Below the pieces are notes generated by a model. That model searched no databases. It saw nothing but the letters and a program-made list of their open reading frames with translations, and was not told where the DNA came from. A DNA stretch of 64,000 nt from Peromyscus leucopus (Eukaryota; Chordata; Mammalia; Rodentia; Cricetidae): positions 23,924,715 to 23,988,714 of the forward strand of contig NC_051075.1 in assembly GCF_004664715.2 (NCBI RefSeq). The letters run 5' to 3'. Positions 28,118 through 38,215 of this stretch are shown here, in pieces. Numbering within the stretch: position 1 is the first letter of the stretch; each line of letters begins with the position of its first letter. The translations under genes were made by a program, and so were the position numbers.

Positions 28118-28830
28118 TTTTGAGGCAAAGACTCTAGTTTCCACATCTATGCTGTGTACCCTAGACTAGCTGACCTGCAAGCTTCTGGACAGTTCTGTCT
28201 CTGCCTCTCTTTGCCTTAGGAGAGCTGGGGTGACAGATGTGCACCAGGAACGCTGGGGTTACAGATGTGCGCCAGGAACGCTGGGGTGACAGATGTGCAC
28301 CAGGAGTGCTGGGGTTACAGATGTGCACCAGGAGAGCTGGGGTTACAGATGTGCACTAGGAGTGCTGGGTTTACAGATGTGCACTAGGAGTGCTGGGGTG
28401 ACAGATGTGCACCAGGGGTGCTGGGGTTACAGATGTGTGCCAGGAACGCTGGGGTGACAGATGTGCACCAGGAGTGCTGGGGTGACAGATGTGTACCAGG
28501 GGTGCTGGGGTGACAGATGTGCACCAGGGGTGCTAGGGTGACAGATGTGCACCAGGGGTGCTGGGGTGACAGATGTGCACCAGGAGAGCTGGGGTTACAG
28601 ATGTGCATCAGGAGTGCTGGGGTGACAGATGTGCACCAGGAGAGCTGGGGTTACAGATGTGCACCAGGAGAGCTGGGGTTACAGATGTGCACCAGGAACG
28701 CTGGGGTGACAGATGTGCACCAGGAGAGCTGGGGTTACAGATGTGCACCAGGAACGCTGGGGTGACAGATGTGCACCAGGAGAGCTGGGGTTACAGATGT
28801 GCACCACTGTATTGGCTTTTTACTTGTGTT
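28118..28830 (-). mobile_element. old B1 expanded internally into a minisatellite
   Basis: Left part 28118-28219 (TTGAGGCAAAGACTCTAG, ACCCTAGACTAGCTGACC, CTGCCTCTCTTTGCC) and right edge 28808-28820 (TGTATTGGC) are antisense B1. The expanded segment equals the antisense B1 box that normally reads GTGCTGGGATTACAGGTGTG. Confidence 0.75.
28220..28807. repeat. 28-bp minisatellite, 21 units
   Basis: Exactly 21 units of 28 bp without length change. Each unit contains GCTGGGGTGACAGATGTG or GCTGGGGTTACAGATGTG and then CACCAG. Variants (GAACGC, GAGTGC, GAGAGC starts; GTGAC or GTTAC) are mixed along the array. 28 is not a multiple of 3, so translated frames repeat every 84 bp. Confidence 0.97.
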
Positions 28831-28934
28831 CCGGGTCCTTATGTTTACATCACAGACATTTATTCACTAATCCACCTCTCTTGGCCTTTTTTGTTTTTCT
28901 GTTGTTGTTCATTTGTTCTGTTTTTATTTACTTA

Positions 28935-29232
28935 TTTTATTTTGTTTTGAGATAAGGTCTCAGTCCATGCTGACCTGGAACTCACTCTATACAGCTCAGG
29001 TCAGCCTCAAGCTCAGTTACCCTCCTGCTTCAGCTCACTCTGTGGTGAGATTATAAGCCTGAGCCGCCACACCAGATTCCTTTGTTTTGTTTTGGGACAT
29101 GGTCTCATATCGTCCAGGACAGCCTCGCTCACATTCACTACGTAGCTCAGGGTAATTTTGGACTTCTGATTCTCTTGCCTTTTACCTCCCACATGGGAAG
29201 GATTATAGATATGTATCCCTGTGCCCAGCCCA
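28935..29232 (-). mobile_element. two old B1-related SINEs
   Basis: Antisense copies 28935-29078 (GAGATAAGGTCTCAGTCC) and 29080-29232 (GGGACATGGTCTCATATC). Confidence 0.65.
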
Positions 29233-29312
29233 AGTCACTTCATGGGAGATAATCATAGACTCATGGAAAGTCATACAAAGATATCCTGTGTGTTATTCAA
29301 TCCAAAGTATAG

Positions 29313-29392
29313 CTTCTTTTTTGTGGTGCTAGGGACTGAACCCTGGGCCTTATGAATGCAACAGGCACTCTACCACTGACGACACCCCTGGT
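29313..29392 (-). mobile_element. ID/B4-type SINE fragment
   Basis: GGTGCTAGGGACTGAACCC and GGCACTCTACCACTGACGAC are the antisense B box and A box of ID. Confidence 0.7.
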
Positions 29393-29402
29393 ACTCTTGA
29401 CC

Positions 29403-29573
29403 TTTTTTGGGGTGGGGGGGACAAGGTCTTGCTAAGTTGCCCACATAGGCCTTAAACTTTTTTTTCAATTGAAAAAATTGTATACAATATATTCTGAAAG
29501 ACATGAACTTTTGGTTCTCCTGCCTAGGCCTCCCAGGTTGCTGGGATTGTAGGCCTGTGTTCCTATACCAGAG
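29403..29573 (-). mobile_element. old B1 with a foreign 50-bp AT insert
   Basis: Antisense B1 parts 29403-29458 and 29512-29573 enclose TTCAATTGAAAAAATTG-type AT-rich sequence containing a small palindrome (CAATTG). Confidence 0.55.
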
Positions 29574-29602
29574 AAGAAAAAAAGTTTATTTTCAAGATGT
29601 AA

Positions 29603-29815
29603 GCTCTGGGGCTGGAGAGAGAGCTCAGCGGTGGGGTTCAATTCCCAGCACTCACATGGCAGCTCATGTGTAACTCATTACAGCCATCTGTAACTCCAGT
29701 CCCAGGGGATCTGACCCCCTCTTCTGACCTGTGAAAGCACTGCACACATGGGGTACACGCAGGCAAAAACACTCACAGAAAAAAAAATGAAAAAAAATTA
29801 AAATCCTATTTAAAA
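29603..29815 (+). mobile_element. B2/B3 SINE
   Basis: GGGGCTGGAGAGAGAGCTCA ... CACTCACAGAAAAAAAAATG. Confidence 0.85.
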
Positions 29816-29824
29816 AATTCCAGT

Positions 29825-29856
<32 letters not shown>

Positions 29857-29857
<1 letters not shown>

Positions 29858-30016
29858 CCAGACAGTGGTGGCACACACCTTTAATCCCAGCACTCAGGGG
29901 GCAGAGGCAGGTGGATCTCTGAGTTCAAGGCCAGCCTGGTCTGCAGAGTAAATTCCAGGACAGCCAGGGCTACACAGAGAAACTCTGTTTCAAAACAAAC
30001 AAACAAACAAAAAGAA
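29857..30016 (+). mobile_element. B1 SINE
   Basis: A run of 34 A precedes it; GGCCAGACAGTGGTGGCACA ... CTACACAGAGAAACTCTG, tail AAAC repeats. Confidence 0.9.
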
Positions 30017-30360
30017 GTATCTCAGGCACACTTCTGACTAAAGAATGGAGATACAAATTGTAATCACCTGAAACGTTTGAGTCTAGAGCTTTGGTGGTGC
30101 GCAGCTTTGCTGAGGTAGCCGCTAGAGGGCAGGCTTGGCCTTAGACACTGTGGAAGACAGCCATGGCTTCTTCCAGACTTGAGAGGCCAGCTTTAGTCCT
30201 TAGCAAGATACTTTGGCTTTACTATACAAGCTTGCCTACTGGGCAACAGAATAGATTTGGGGTGTGTTAATTAACATTAAACAAATAATTTAAAAATAAT
30301 TCCCAGAGAATGAGAAGGCAAGCCACAGACTGCAGGAAAATATTTGTAAAAGATGCATCT
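30017..30360. other. single-copy stretch with CTCF-like motif
   Basis: CCGCTAGAGGGCAGG at 30119-30133 fits the CTCF core (CCASYAGRGGGCRS) outside any SINE. Nothing else is recognised. Confidence 0.45.
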
Positions 30361-30497
30361 GGCCCGGTGTGCTGGCAACTGACCTGTAATTCTGACATTG
30401 AAGAGGCTTAGGTAGATCAGAAGTTCAAAGCCAGTGTTGGCTATAAAGTGCCTCTGAGGTCAGCCGGGACTACGGAGAGAGATCCTGTCTCAAAAGG
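30361..30497 (+). mobile_element. old B1
   Basis: GGCCCGGTGTGCTGGCAACT ... GAGATCCTGTCTCAAAAG. Confidence 0.7.
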
Positions 30498-30895
30498 GCT
30501 AGAGAGGCGGTGCAAGTGTAAAGACCTAAGTTTGGATCCAGTGCCATATCAAAATCAGAGCATGGGCCGGGCAGTGGTGGTGCATACCTTTGATCCCAGC
30601 ACTCGGGAGGCAGAGACTGGCAGATCTCTGAGTTCAAGGCCAGCCTGGCCTATAGAGCGAGTTCCAGGACAGCCAGGGCTGTACAGAGAAACCCTGTGTC
30701 CAAAAATCAAAAGCCAAAACAAAATAAAAAATCAGAGCATGGCCTCACTGTTGGGGGTGGAGACTGGGATTGGTGGGGCTTTGCTGGCTGTCAGCCTAAC
30801 TCCAGGTTCACTGAGAACACTGTCTTAAAAAATAAGGCACGTGCACTGTCACATACATATGTTCACGTACATGCGCACACACACAAGAAAGATGT
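30498..30895 (+). mobile_element. old B2/B3 split by a B1
   Basis: Left part 30498-30560 (GGCTAGAGAGGCGGTGCAAG) and right part 30735-30895 (ending CGCACACACACAAGAAAG). The B1 between is at 30563. Confidence 0.55.
30563..30728 (+). mobile_element. B1 SINE with TSD
   Basis: GGCCGGGCAGTGGTGGTGC ... AGAGAAACCCTGTGTCC; AAAATCAGAGCATGG occurs on both sides. Confidence 0.95.
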
Positions 30896-30897
30896 CT

Positions 30898-31020
30898 TGC
30901 CAGGTGTGGTGCTACACCTCTGCAATCAATCCCCACCCTCGGGAGGTAGAGGCTGGAGTATTAGGAGTCCGAGGTCATCGTGGGCTATATGAGTCCGTCT
31001 CGACAACACTCCCTACCAAA
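30898..31020 (+). mobile_element. old B1
   Basis: GCCAGGTGTGGTGCTACACC ... TATATGAGTCCGTCTCGAC. Confidence 0.7.
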
Positions 31021-31041
31021 TGTCCTTCACAGTTGAGGGGA

Positions 31042-31270
31042 TAAGTTGCAGTATACCCAGACAGGAGAATATTGATTCAGCACTAAAAGGAAATGAGATA
31101 TGAAGCCATGAAAAGACATAGGGCACCTGAAATACCCATTAATAAAAGAAATCAAGGCTGCATGCTCTGATTCCAACTATACCTTAGGGAAAAGGCAGAA
31201 CTGTGGCGCTAATAGACAAGATGAGGGGTTGCCAGGGCTTAGGAAGGGGTGATAGTGGGTAGGTAGAGCG
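31042..31270 (+). mobile_element. ancient L1 3' end (L1M-like)
   Basis: Scattered old L1 words: GAATATTGATTCAGCACTAA, GCCATGAAAAGACATAG, CTCTGATTCCAACTATACC and GAGGGGTTGCCAGGGCTTAG. Confidence 0.6.
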
Positions 31271-31330
31271 CAGGGCAGATCGATCGATCGATCGATCTAT
31301 CTTTGAGATAAGGTCTCACTCTGTAGCCCA
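31271..31330. repeat. GATC simple repeat and B1 scrap
   Basis: Five GATC units (31278-31298), then an antisense B1 piece TTTGAGATAAGGTCTCACTC. Confidence 0.8.
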
Positions 31331-31544
31331 GGCCCTTCACCTGTGATTGTATTACTGAAGATGAACTCTAACGTGAGCTGTGAGTGTTGAATGACGAGGA
31401 CACGGAACGAAACCCTGTTCCAGCCTGGTGTGGGAGGTTGCTGCCTGGGGTAGTGGTATACGAGGTGTCTGTTTCCACAGCTCAGCATTGCCATCACCCT
31501 AAAAGTGCTGTCTAGGAAGTCTGCTTTTTAACACTGGGTGTGTT
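31331..31544. other. no gene seen
   Basis: Possibly further ancient L1 sequence; not clear. Confidence 0.4.
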
Positions 31545-31878
31545 TAACAGATGGGTGTGGTAGCACACATCTTTAATCCCAGCTCCAGGAAGTAGAGGCA
31601 AGAGGATCTCTGTGAGTTCAAGACCAGCCTGGTCTACAAAGCAGGTTCCTAGGACTTCTGAGACAGCCAGGGCTACACAGTAAGACTCTGTCTTTAAAAA
31701 AACAAAGCAAAACAAGTCAGCCAGGCGGTGGTGGTGCACACCTTTAATCCCAGCACTGGGGAGGCAGAGCCAGGCAGATCTCTGTGGGTTCAAGGCCAGC
31801 CTGGTCTACAGAGTGAGTTCCAGGAAAGGCACAAAGCTACACAGAGAAACCCTGTCTCAAAAAAACAACAAAAAAAGA
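31545..31878 (+). mobile_element. two B1 SINEs
   Basis: 31545-31708 (older, with an inserted GACTTCTGAG) and 31717-31878 (younger, AGGAAAGGCACAAAGCTAC subtype). Confidence 0.9.
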
Positions 31879-32228
31879 GAAAGTCTAGTTTTTTTAAAAA
31901 ACACAATTCTCCTGAGAAACGGAGCATCCCTCGGGTATTTAGCAGGTTCTTTGAATCAGTTACTGAACTGATTTCAGAAGATAACATAAGCTTAATTACC
32001 TTGATTTCTGGATTCTAAATACTCCTTTCTGAGCAGAAGGGCTGCTTACATCTATTTATTCCCCTGTGCCCCTAGTGAAATGTGTACTACTAGGTAAGCT
32101 GTGTCCTGCCATGCTCCGAGCGTCGTGCTGGGAACATGGGTACACCTCTTTTCACTTTTTATAACAGGGTATGTATGGGATTATCATTTTCCTGCAAACA
32201 CCCAGAAAGAGTCAGAACTTCCTCTCCG
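31879..32228. other. single-copy stretch, no gene seen
   Basis: 350 bp free of recognised repeats. GGTATTTAGCAGGTTC and CTGAACTGATTTCAG are unremarkable. Confidence 0.5.
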
Positions 32229-32231
32229 CAC

Positions 32232-32344
32232 CCCCCCCCCCGGGGTTTCTCTGTGTCGCCCTGGCTGTCCTGGAACTTGCTCTGTAGACCAGCCTGGCCT
32301 CGAACTCACAGAGATCCACCTGCCTCTGCAGGAATTAAAGGCGT

Positions 32345-32382
<38 letters not shown>

Positions 32383-32400
32383 ACCACCACCGCCCGCCTT
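32232..32400 (-). mobile_element. B1 with GCC/ACC expansion
   Basis: Antisense B1 beginning at a C run and GGGGTTTCTCTGTGTCGCC. The 5' end has become about 10 GCC units followed by about 5 ACC units (32345-32393). AGAACTT flanks suggest a short TSD. Confidence 0.9.
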
Positions 32401-33095
32401 AGTTAGAACTTCTTTAGAAATACATCCTCTGATGCAGCAAAGCGCACCTGGAGGAGGACAGAAAGCCAGTAACTGCTGGAGTCCTTCTAGTGTGACTTGC
32501 TCGTGCTTTGCACACTCAGTCTCGGTTCCCAGCTCTGTCATGGTGCCTACTTCTGTCTGGGGAGACTAGGGTTGCCTAACGAGGGAGAGCAGCTCGTTAG
32601 TGGCAATGGCCCAGAGGAACAGTCTCAGGATTCAAGGCTCCCGTGTCGTCTCCCGAGAACCATCCGATCTGTATTCAGACGGCCTGCCCCGATGTTCCTT
32701 AGCACTCACTCCCTAGGGCTGTGACCACAGTGGGGTTCACGGTTAGGGGCTCATCTGTCTTCTGTTCGAAAGCTTCCACAGCCAGGGTGGTGGGGGTTTA
32801 TTTGTGTCTCTGGAACTTTCTTTTGTAGGGGCGGGGTCACGGGGGAGGGAGGTTGAACGAGGTTAGTAATGGAAGATTGATTGGCTGTGTATACTTCTGT
32901 AATTTAAAAATATTTTATGATGGGAATGCATTCATGTGTAACTTTTTTTTAATAGTGAAAGGGAAAAGGAACTTTCTAGACAACTATTTAGAAATAATGT
33001 AGAGCTGTAATACAGTATATATTCTATTTTTAACCACACATGCACACATAATTACATATATTTCAGAATTTATATGTTCATATATAATGTATGTA
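32401..33095. other. single-copy stretch, no gene seen
   Basis: About 700 bp without recognised SINEs, turning AT-rich after 32880. Includes GTAGGGGCGGGGTCACG (SP1-like GGGGCGGGG at 32828). No exon is supported. Confidence 0.5.
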
Positions 33096-33240
33096 TATAT
33101 AAAGAGAGAAAGAACATACAGTTGGGTGAGTAGGGAGGTAGGGAGGATCTGAGGAACTGGGGGAGGGTAAATCATGATCAAAATATATTGTATGAAAAGT
33201 TTTTTGTTTTTAATAAAAAATGGTTAAAAAAAAAAAAAAA
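33096..33240 (+). mobile_element. L1 3' end
   Basis: GGTAGGGAGGATCTGAGGAA, GGGGGAGGGTAAATCATG and ATCAAAATATATTGTATGAA, then an A tail: a rodent L1 3' terminus. Confidence 0.8.
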
Positions 33241-33900
33241 GACAATGGCAGCAATAACAACTCCTGACCAGCTGCTCTGTCTTGTACAATTTGTTTTGAA
33301 AAGAGTTCATTATTAAATACAATTTTAAGTAAAAAAGGCATCCATATAGGTATATTTATATGGACGCTTTTGAGAGGAAAAATGAGGCCCAGTGTGACAG
33401 TGCTGGGTATCTGCTGCTCCTTGTCCCTTGTCCCTCCACACAGAAACACAAACAAAAGCTTCTCATGGCTGCCCCCGAGCAGCTGTGACGAAGAGGTTGA
33501 GTAAGTCATCCCGAGTGGCTGGAGCGCCCTTCCCAGTCACTTGACACCATGTAGGGAATACTATGTTGGAAATGCGCAGCTGTTCAAATCTCCACCCCAC
33601 CCCCACTGGAAACCGGGGCCTGGAGCAGCAGAAGCGGGCGATTCTGCTTTAAACAGAAAGGTTTCCAGCTCTCCCATTGACCTGAGGGTGAAACACACTC
33701 CTCTCTCCCTTTTCCATAGCTGTGGAAAAACTGTTTTCGTAATGAACTGAAGACCAGGGCGTGGTTTCTTAGCCTGGCGAATCTCACCCTGATAAGAGGA
33801 GCTGACCACAGGGATGTGCAGTGGACAGCTCACACTCCTCATGCCCTCTCTGCTGGGGAGCTAAACTACAGCCAGCGAGGAGAGGAAGGGTCTAGTTTTC
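33241..33900. other. single-copy stretch, no gene seen
   Basis: 660 bp without recognised repeats. Open frames on both strands near 33560-33840 have no support. A candidate for older conserved sequence. Confidence 0.5.
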
Positions 33901-33904
33901 TGTT

Positions 33905-34012
33905 GTTTGCTTTGAGACAGGGTCTCGTGTAGCCCAGGCTGGACTTGAACTCACGACGTAACCAAAGATGACTTTAGACTCTGGACTTAGGCCACCACGG
34001 TGGGTTTCATTC
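33905..34012 (-). mobile_element. old B1 fragment
   Basis: GCTTTGAGACAGGGTCTCGT, CAGGCTGGACTTGAACTC. Confidence 0.75.
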
Positions 34013-34094
34013 ACCGTTTTTCAATCTGATTAAACTTGACAAGTTGAGTGGATTAGTTGCGCTCCTTTGTGACTGTTATAGTCACTGGCTTACT

Positions 34095-34276
34095 GAATTC
34101 TTTATTAGGTTTATTTGCTTATTTGTGTGCGTGTATGTGGGCAGGCATGTGTCATGGCGCGTGTGGAAGTCAGAGGACAGCTTGTGGGAGTCAGTTCTCT
34201 CTTTTATCACATGGGTTCCAGGCTGTAAGGCTTGAAGGCAAGCACCTTTACCTGCTGAGTCATCTTGCTGGCCCAA
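34095..34276 (-). mobile_element. B3-like SINE
   Basis: GTGGAAGTCAGAGGACAGC, TACCTGCTGAGTCATCTTGC. Confidence 0.8.
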
Positions 34277-34360
34277 CATTTTTATCTCATCTTCTTAAGA
34301 CTCTTTGGTAACTATGATTTTGTGGGGGAGAATGGATTTTAATTCTTTGACTTGGACGGT

Positions 34361-34361
<1 letters not shown>

Positions 34362-34401
<40 letters not shown>

Positions 34402-34405
34402 CTCT
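34362..34405 (+). repeat. TG microsatellite
   Basis: TG x about 18, then a few TCTA units to 34418. Confidence 0.95.
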
Positions 34406-34444
34406 ATCTATCTATTTGTTGTTGTTTGTGCATATAGCTCTCCA

Positions 34445-34728
34445 CCTCATTAAAAAAAAAGTATTGTTGTGCGCACATTTGTGTGCACATGTACCACAGT
34501 GCACAGGGTGAAGGGTCAGAGAACAACTTGTGAGAATCCATTCTCTCTTTCTCTCTTTCCACCATGTGGGTCCTGGGAATTGAACTCAGCTCCTGAGTCC
34601 TGTTGGCAGGACCCTCTCACTGGCCCCTTATTTTTTGAGTCAGGACCTTTCACTCATTCAGCTAGACTGGCTGGCCAGAGCCCCATCCTCCTGGTGTTCT
34701 GGAATTCACACTAATATGCCACCCCAGT
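34445..34728 (-). mobile_element. B3-like SINE and old B1
   Basis: 34445-34626 (CACCATGTGGGTCCTGGG) and 34627-34728 (TTTGAGTCAGGACCTTTC ... ATATGCCACCCCAG). Confidence 0.7.
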
Positions 34729-35087
34729 GAGCAATCACTCCTCACACTTGGAAACCAATAGAGGGAAAGCTTTGTAGTATAGTGCACACCCAGCTTTGCC
34801 TAATGCTCGAAGAGGAGCCTGCCATGCATGAATAGAGTCTACTAACTTATGTACACTTTGGCTTTATGCATTCCGCAAACACTGTCGTTTTAAAATGTCT
34901 TTCAAATCTTGGCCCCAGGTCACACTTGAACAATTTAAACAGAGACAGGAAACTGCTGATCTGGCTGCTTAGGCAGATGGGAGATTTACACAACACAGGT
35001 ATTACACATTGTTAGAATTAAAGTACACAGTTGTTCTGTGTGGAATAATTGTTACCCACCTGGCAGAATTATTCTTTCCTTTTTTTT
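34729..35087. other. single-copy stretch
   Basis: No repeat or gene recognised in about 360 bp. Confidence 0.5.
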
Positions 35088-35315
35088 TCATTTTTAAAAA
35101 TCATTTTATTTTTATATGTATGGGTGTTTTGCTTGCATGTATGTCTGTGCGCCAAGGCATGCCTTGTACCCACGGAGGTCAGAACAGGGAGTCTGATTCC
35201 CCTTGAACTGGAGTGACAGGAGGTGGTGAGCCACTGTGGATGCTGGAAACTGAACCCAGGTCCTCTGGAAAAGCAGCCAGTGCTCTGAACTGCTGAGCCA
35301 TCTTTCTAGCCCCCA
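35088..35315 (-). mobile_element. B3-like SINE
   Basis: TTGCTTGCATGTATGTCTGT, CCCCTTGAACTGGAGTGAC, GAACTGCTGAGCCATCTTTC. Confidence 0.85.
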
Positions 35316-35655
35316 AATTATGCTTTTCTTAAGGAAAAAAACTGGAGGGGAAGGCTTTATGGTAGGCCAAGACTCAATGGTTGTCTCTTTGCCTTGCTCC
35401 CTTAAATTGCTCATAGGTGTAAATTCTCTGATAGAAATATGGGTTGTAAGGTAGGGCTGTCTCTTTTTTGTTATGGGAATGGAGCCTAATGACGGTCAAT
35501 TGGTGAGCAAACATTTGCATCCTAGCATCCTAAACTTCCCTAACAGGCCTGGGAGCAAACTACTCACCTTTGGAGTATTTTGGAAACAGCACTCCGTTAG
35601 CTAAATTCTACTTTGTGTGACTTAATGTCTCTTAAGCAAATCTGTTAGTAAATCC
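35316..35655. other. single-copy stretch
   Basis: No repeat or gene recognised in 340 bp. Confidence 0.5.
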
Positions 35656-35821
35656 CTTTTGTTGTTGTTGTTTTGTTTTGTTGAGAAAGGGTTTCTGTGT
35701 AACAGCCCTGGCTGCCTTGGTACTCACTCTGTAGACCAGGCTGACCTCGAATTCACAGAGATCCCCCTGCCTCTGCCTCCCGAGTGCTGGGATCAAAGGT
35801 GTGAGCCACCACCGCCCGGCT
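35656..35821 (-). mobile_element. B1 SINE
   Basis: Antisense, TTG-repeat tail, GTGAGCCACCACCGCCCGGC end. Confidence 0.9.
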
Positions 35822-35839
35822 GCTGATAAAAAAGGCTCA

Positions 35840-36045
35840 ACTTGGGGACCGGAGAGACTCTGCCGCGGAGGTTAAGAGCACTGGCTATTCTAGAGGACCC
35901 AGGTTTAGTTCCTAGCACCACACAGCAGCTCACACAACTGTAACTCCAGTTCTGGGAGATCCAATGTCCTCTTCTGGCCTCTGTGGACACTGCATGAACA
36001 TGAAGCATACATACATACAGGCACACAGGCAAAATACACGCATAA
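35840..36045 (+). mobile_element. B2 SINE
   Basis: ACTTGGGGACCGGAGAGACT ... CACACAGGCAAAATACACG; GGTTAAGAGCACTGGCTATT retained. Confidence 0.85.
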
Positions 36046-36060
36046 AATAGAGTTATACTC

Positions 36061-36235
36061 TGCCGGGCGGTAGTGGCGCACACCTTTGATCCCAGCACTC
36101 GGGAGGCAGAGGCAGGCGGATCTCTGTGAGTTCAAGGCCAGCCTGGTCTACAAAGTGAGTTCCAGGGAAGGTGCAAAGCTACACAGAGAAACTCATTCTC
36201 AAAAAAACCAAAAAAAAAAAGAAAAAAGAAAAAAA
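36061..36235 (+). mobile_element. B1 SINE with TSD
   Basis: TGCCGGGCGGTAGTGGCGCA ... A-rich tail; AATAGAGTTATACTC at 36046-36060 and 36236-36250. Confidence 0.97.
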
Positions 36236-36311
36236 AATAGAGTTATACTCACACTCATAAAATAAATCATTCTGAAGAGACTGATAAATCAATCTGAAAA
36301 GGAAAGAATAC

Positions 36312-36485
36312 AAAAGCTAGCTGGCTGAGCAAAGGTGCTCGCTGCTCGACGATACAAGCCCGGTGATGCAAGTTTGATCCCAAGAACCCACGAAAAGGGC
36401 AAATGAGAGAATCAACGCCAGAAGTTCTCTGACCTTCGCGCGAATGCCGAGGCACAGGCCCCCACCTCTCTCACACCCACAGAAA
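36312..36485 (+). mobile_element. B2/B3 SINE, diverged
   Basis: AAGCTAGCTGGCTGAGCAAA, GTTTGATCCCAAGAACCC, CACACCCACAGAAAC. Confidence 0.65.
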
Positions 36486-36588
36486 CAGCTCCTGTTTGTC
36501 CAGTGGGCTGTCCTGAGAGGTGGGCGGTGACACACTGCTCCTGTCGGTTGTTAGGCTCTGTTCGAGGCTTTCGAACTCACCGTCTAGA

Positions 36589-36688
36589 AAAACTAAGGAC
36601 CGCTTCCTGAACTTGCGTGCCTTCAGCGGGGCCGTGCTGATCTTCTCTGAACAGCTCCGTCTTCAGTGTGTGCTGCACTGGCGGTCAC
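36589..36688 (-). pseudogene. U6 snRNA pseudogene
   Basis: The antisense sequence follows U6 along its length: GACCGCTTCCTGAACTTGCG (U6 3' stem), CGGGGCCGTGCTGATCTTCT (U6 central AGAAGATTAGCATGGCCCC), then CAGTGTGTGCTGCACTGGCG (U6 5' GCAGCACATATACT region). Small deletions and many substitutions (I judge about 70% match) and no U6-type upstream promoter in view make it a dead, old copy. Confidence 0.8.
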
Positions 36689-36992
36689 GTCTAATCCAGA
36701 GCCGTTCCCCACCCTAGATGGGACAGTCTGCCACCAATTTAGGGTGGCGAAGTAAGTTTGGGTTCTCAGAGCGAGTGAAGTCACAGCTGCCAGCTACTCC
36801 TGAGCGTCCACCCACTCACGTAAGGACCCACCCTTTCTGCTCCGCAGCCTCCCGAAAGGATTACTTTTAGCATTCACCAGACTTTGAATCAAGGTTCATC
36901 GAGCATGAGGGTGTTGTTAAAAGCCTTTCTACTCCAGTAGCAGAATATCAGCTGGTGGATCTCCGGATAGGGGCTAATAGGGACTTTGTTAT
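36689..36992. other. single-copy stretch
   Basis: No repeat or gene recognised in about 300 bp. Confidence 0.5.
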
Positions 36993-37212
36993 GATTTTTT
37001 AAAATTATTTATTTCTATTTCATGTGGATGGATGTTTTGCCTGTATGATGTCTGTGTACCACGTGAGTGCCTGGTGCCCTTGGAGGCCAGAAAAGGGCAT
37101 CAGGCCCCCCGGAACTGGAGTTACAGATGGCTGTTAGCCATCATATGGGGCTAGAATTTGAACCCAGACACGCTGGAAGTGCTCTTACTGCTAAGCCATC
37201 TCTCCAGCCCCT
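36993..37212 (-). mobile_element. B3-like SINE
   Basis: GAGGCCAGAAAAGGGCATCA, ACTGGAGTTACAGATGGC, GCTAAGCCATCTCTCCAGCC. Confidence 0.9.
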
Positions 37213-37474
37213 TTCTGTTATTCTTTTGGGAGTGGGTTTGGGCCTAAAGCCAAATGCTGCTCAGGAAACAACTTTTTTGGAGTCACACAGAACCCTTTCT
37301 ATGAGCCGACAGAAGCCTACCTCTTTGGTCAGTCTGGATCATCTCGGGGTAGGAGATGGGTAGACAGGAACACGGAAGAGTTCTGCAGAGGCCCCTTCTC
37401 AGAACTCAGGGTTCCCCCTTACTGATGGAGCTTTGTGACTGGGCCATTGCATGGAGCCATCATGAGTACAGGAC
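37213..37474. other. single-copy stretch
   Basis: No repeat or gene recognised. Confidence 0.5.
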
Positions 37475-37626
37475 TGGTACTGGGTATGTGGCCCACGCCT
37501 GTAATCCCAACATTCAGGAGGCAGAGGCAGGTGGATCTCTGAATTCAAGGTCATTCTGGTCTACAGAGCGAGTGTCAGGCCAGCCAGGGACAAAGTGAGA
37601 CCCTGTCTTGAACAACAACAACAAAA
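37475..37626 (+). mobile_element. B1 SINE, old
   Basis: GGGTATGTGGCCCACGCC ... GAGACCCTGTCTTGAAC, tail AAC repeats. Confidence 0.85.
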
Positions 37627-38024
37627 AGCCGGTGGTGGTGGGGTTGGTGATGGGAGTATGCTCAGCTTTAATTTGGATTGATTAGGGCTTAGCACTAAAT
37701 ATGATAGATGCTACACCTTGTCTGTATCTCCAGTAGGTAGATGGCGGCATTAAGGCCGGTTTGTTCTGGAGTTCCTTCTGATGGTGACCTTCCTACTACT
37801 TGTCAGTGAAGCCCTATTTTAAAGGGGTCTGTCTGGCACCCTAGCTGACCGTTAAAAACAGGCCGTAAGGGAAGACTGTCAACATTTTCACTTGGCAAAG
37901 GCCACAGTCCCTTCTGTCTGTGCATCGGCTGCTGAAGGCTCCTTGTGGAATGGCGTCATCTAGGCAAATGTGACTTGTTTTTTCCCCTTCAGTTAGAATT
38001 CTTCCCAACTTACATAAAAATGAC
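37627..38024. other. single-copy stretch
   Basis: About 400 bp with no repeat or gene recognised. Confidence 0.5.
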
Positions 38025-38027
38025 TTT

Positions 38028-38199
38028 TGGGCTGGAAAGACTACTCAGAGGCTAAATGCATGCACTGCTTTTCAAGAAGAGCTGAGTTCAGATCCCAGCA
38101 CCCATGTTGGGTAGCCCACAAGCATCTGTTCCTCTGGCCTCTGTGAGCACCCATGCACCCAAGTGTGACATGCACAGACACATAAGTAAAATTCTTTTT
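38028..38199 (+). mobile_element. B2 SINE
   Basis: GGGCTGGAAAGACTACTCAG ... GACACATAAGTAAAATTC; the L1 to the right landed in its tail. Confidence 0.85.
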
Positions 38200-38215
38200 A
38201 AAAATGGCTTTCTTC

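Noticed and set aside
28220..28807. CRISPR-like array of 28-bp repeats
   Set aside because: The units are directly contiguous with no spacers, and the sequence derives from a B1 in a rodent genome.
31278..31298. GATC cluster as a methylation or origin signal
   Set aside because: GATC clusters matter in enterobacteria; here it is a short simple repeat in mammalian DNA.
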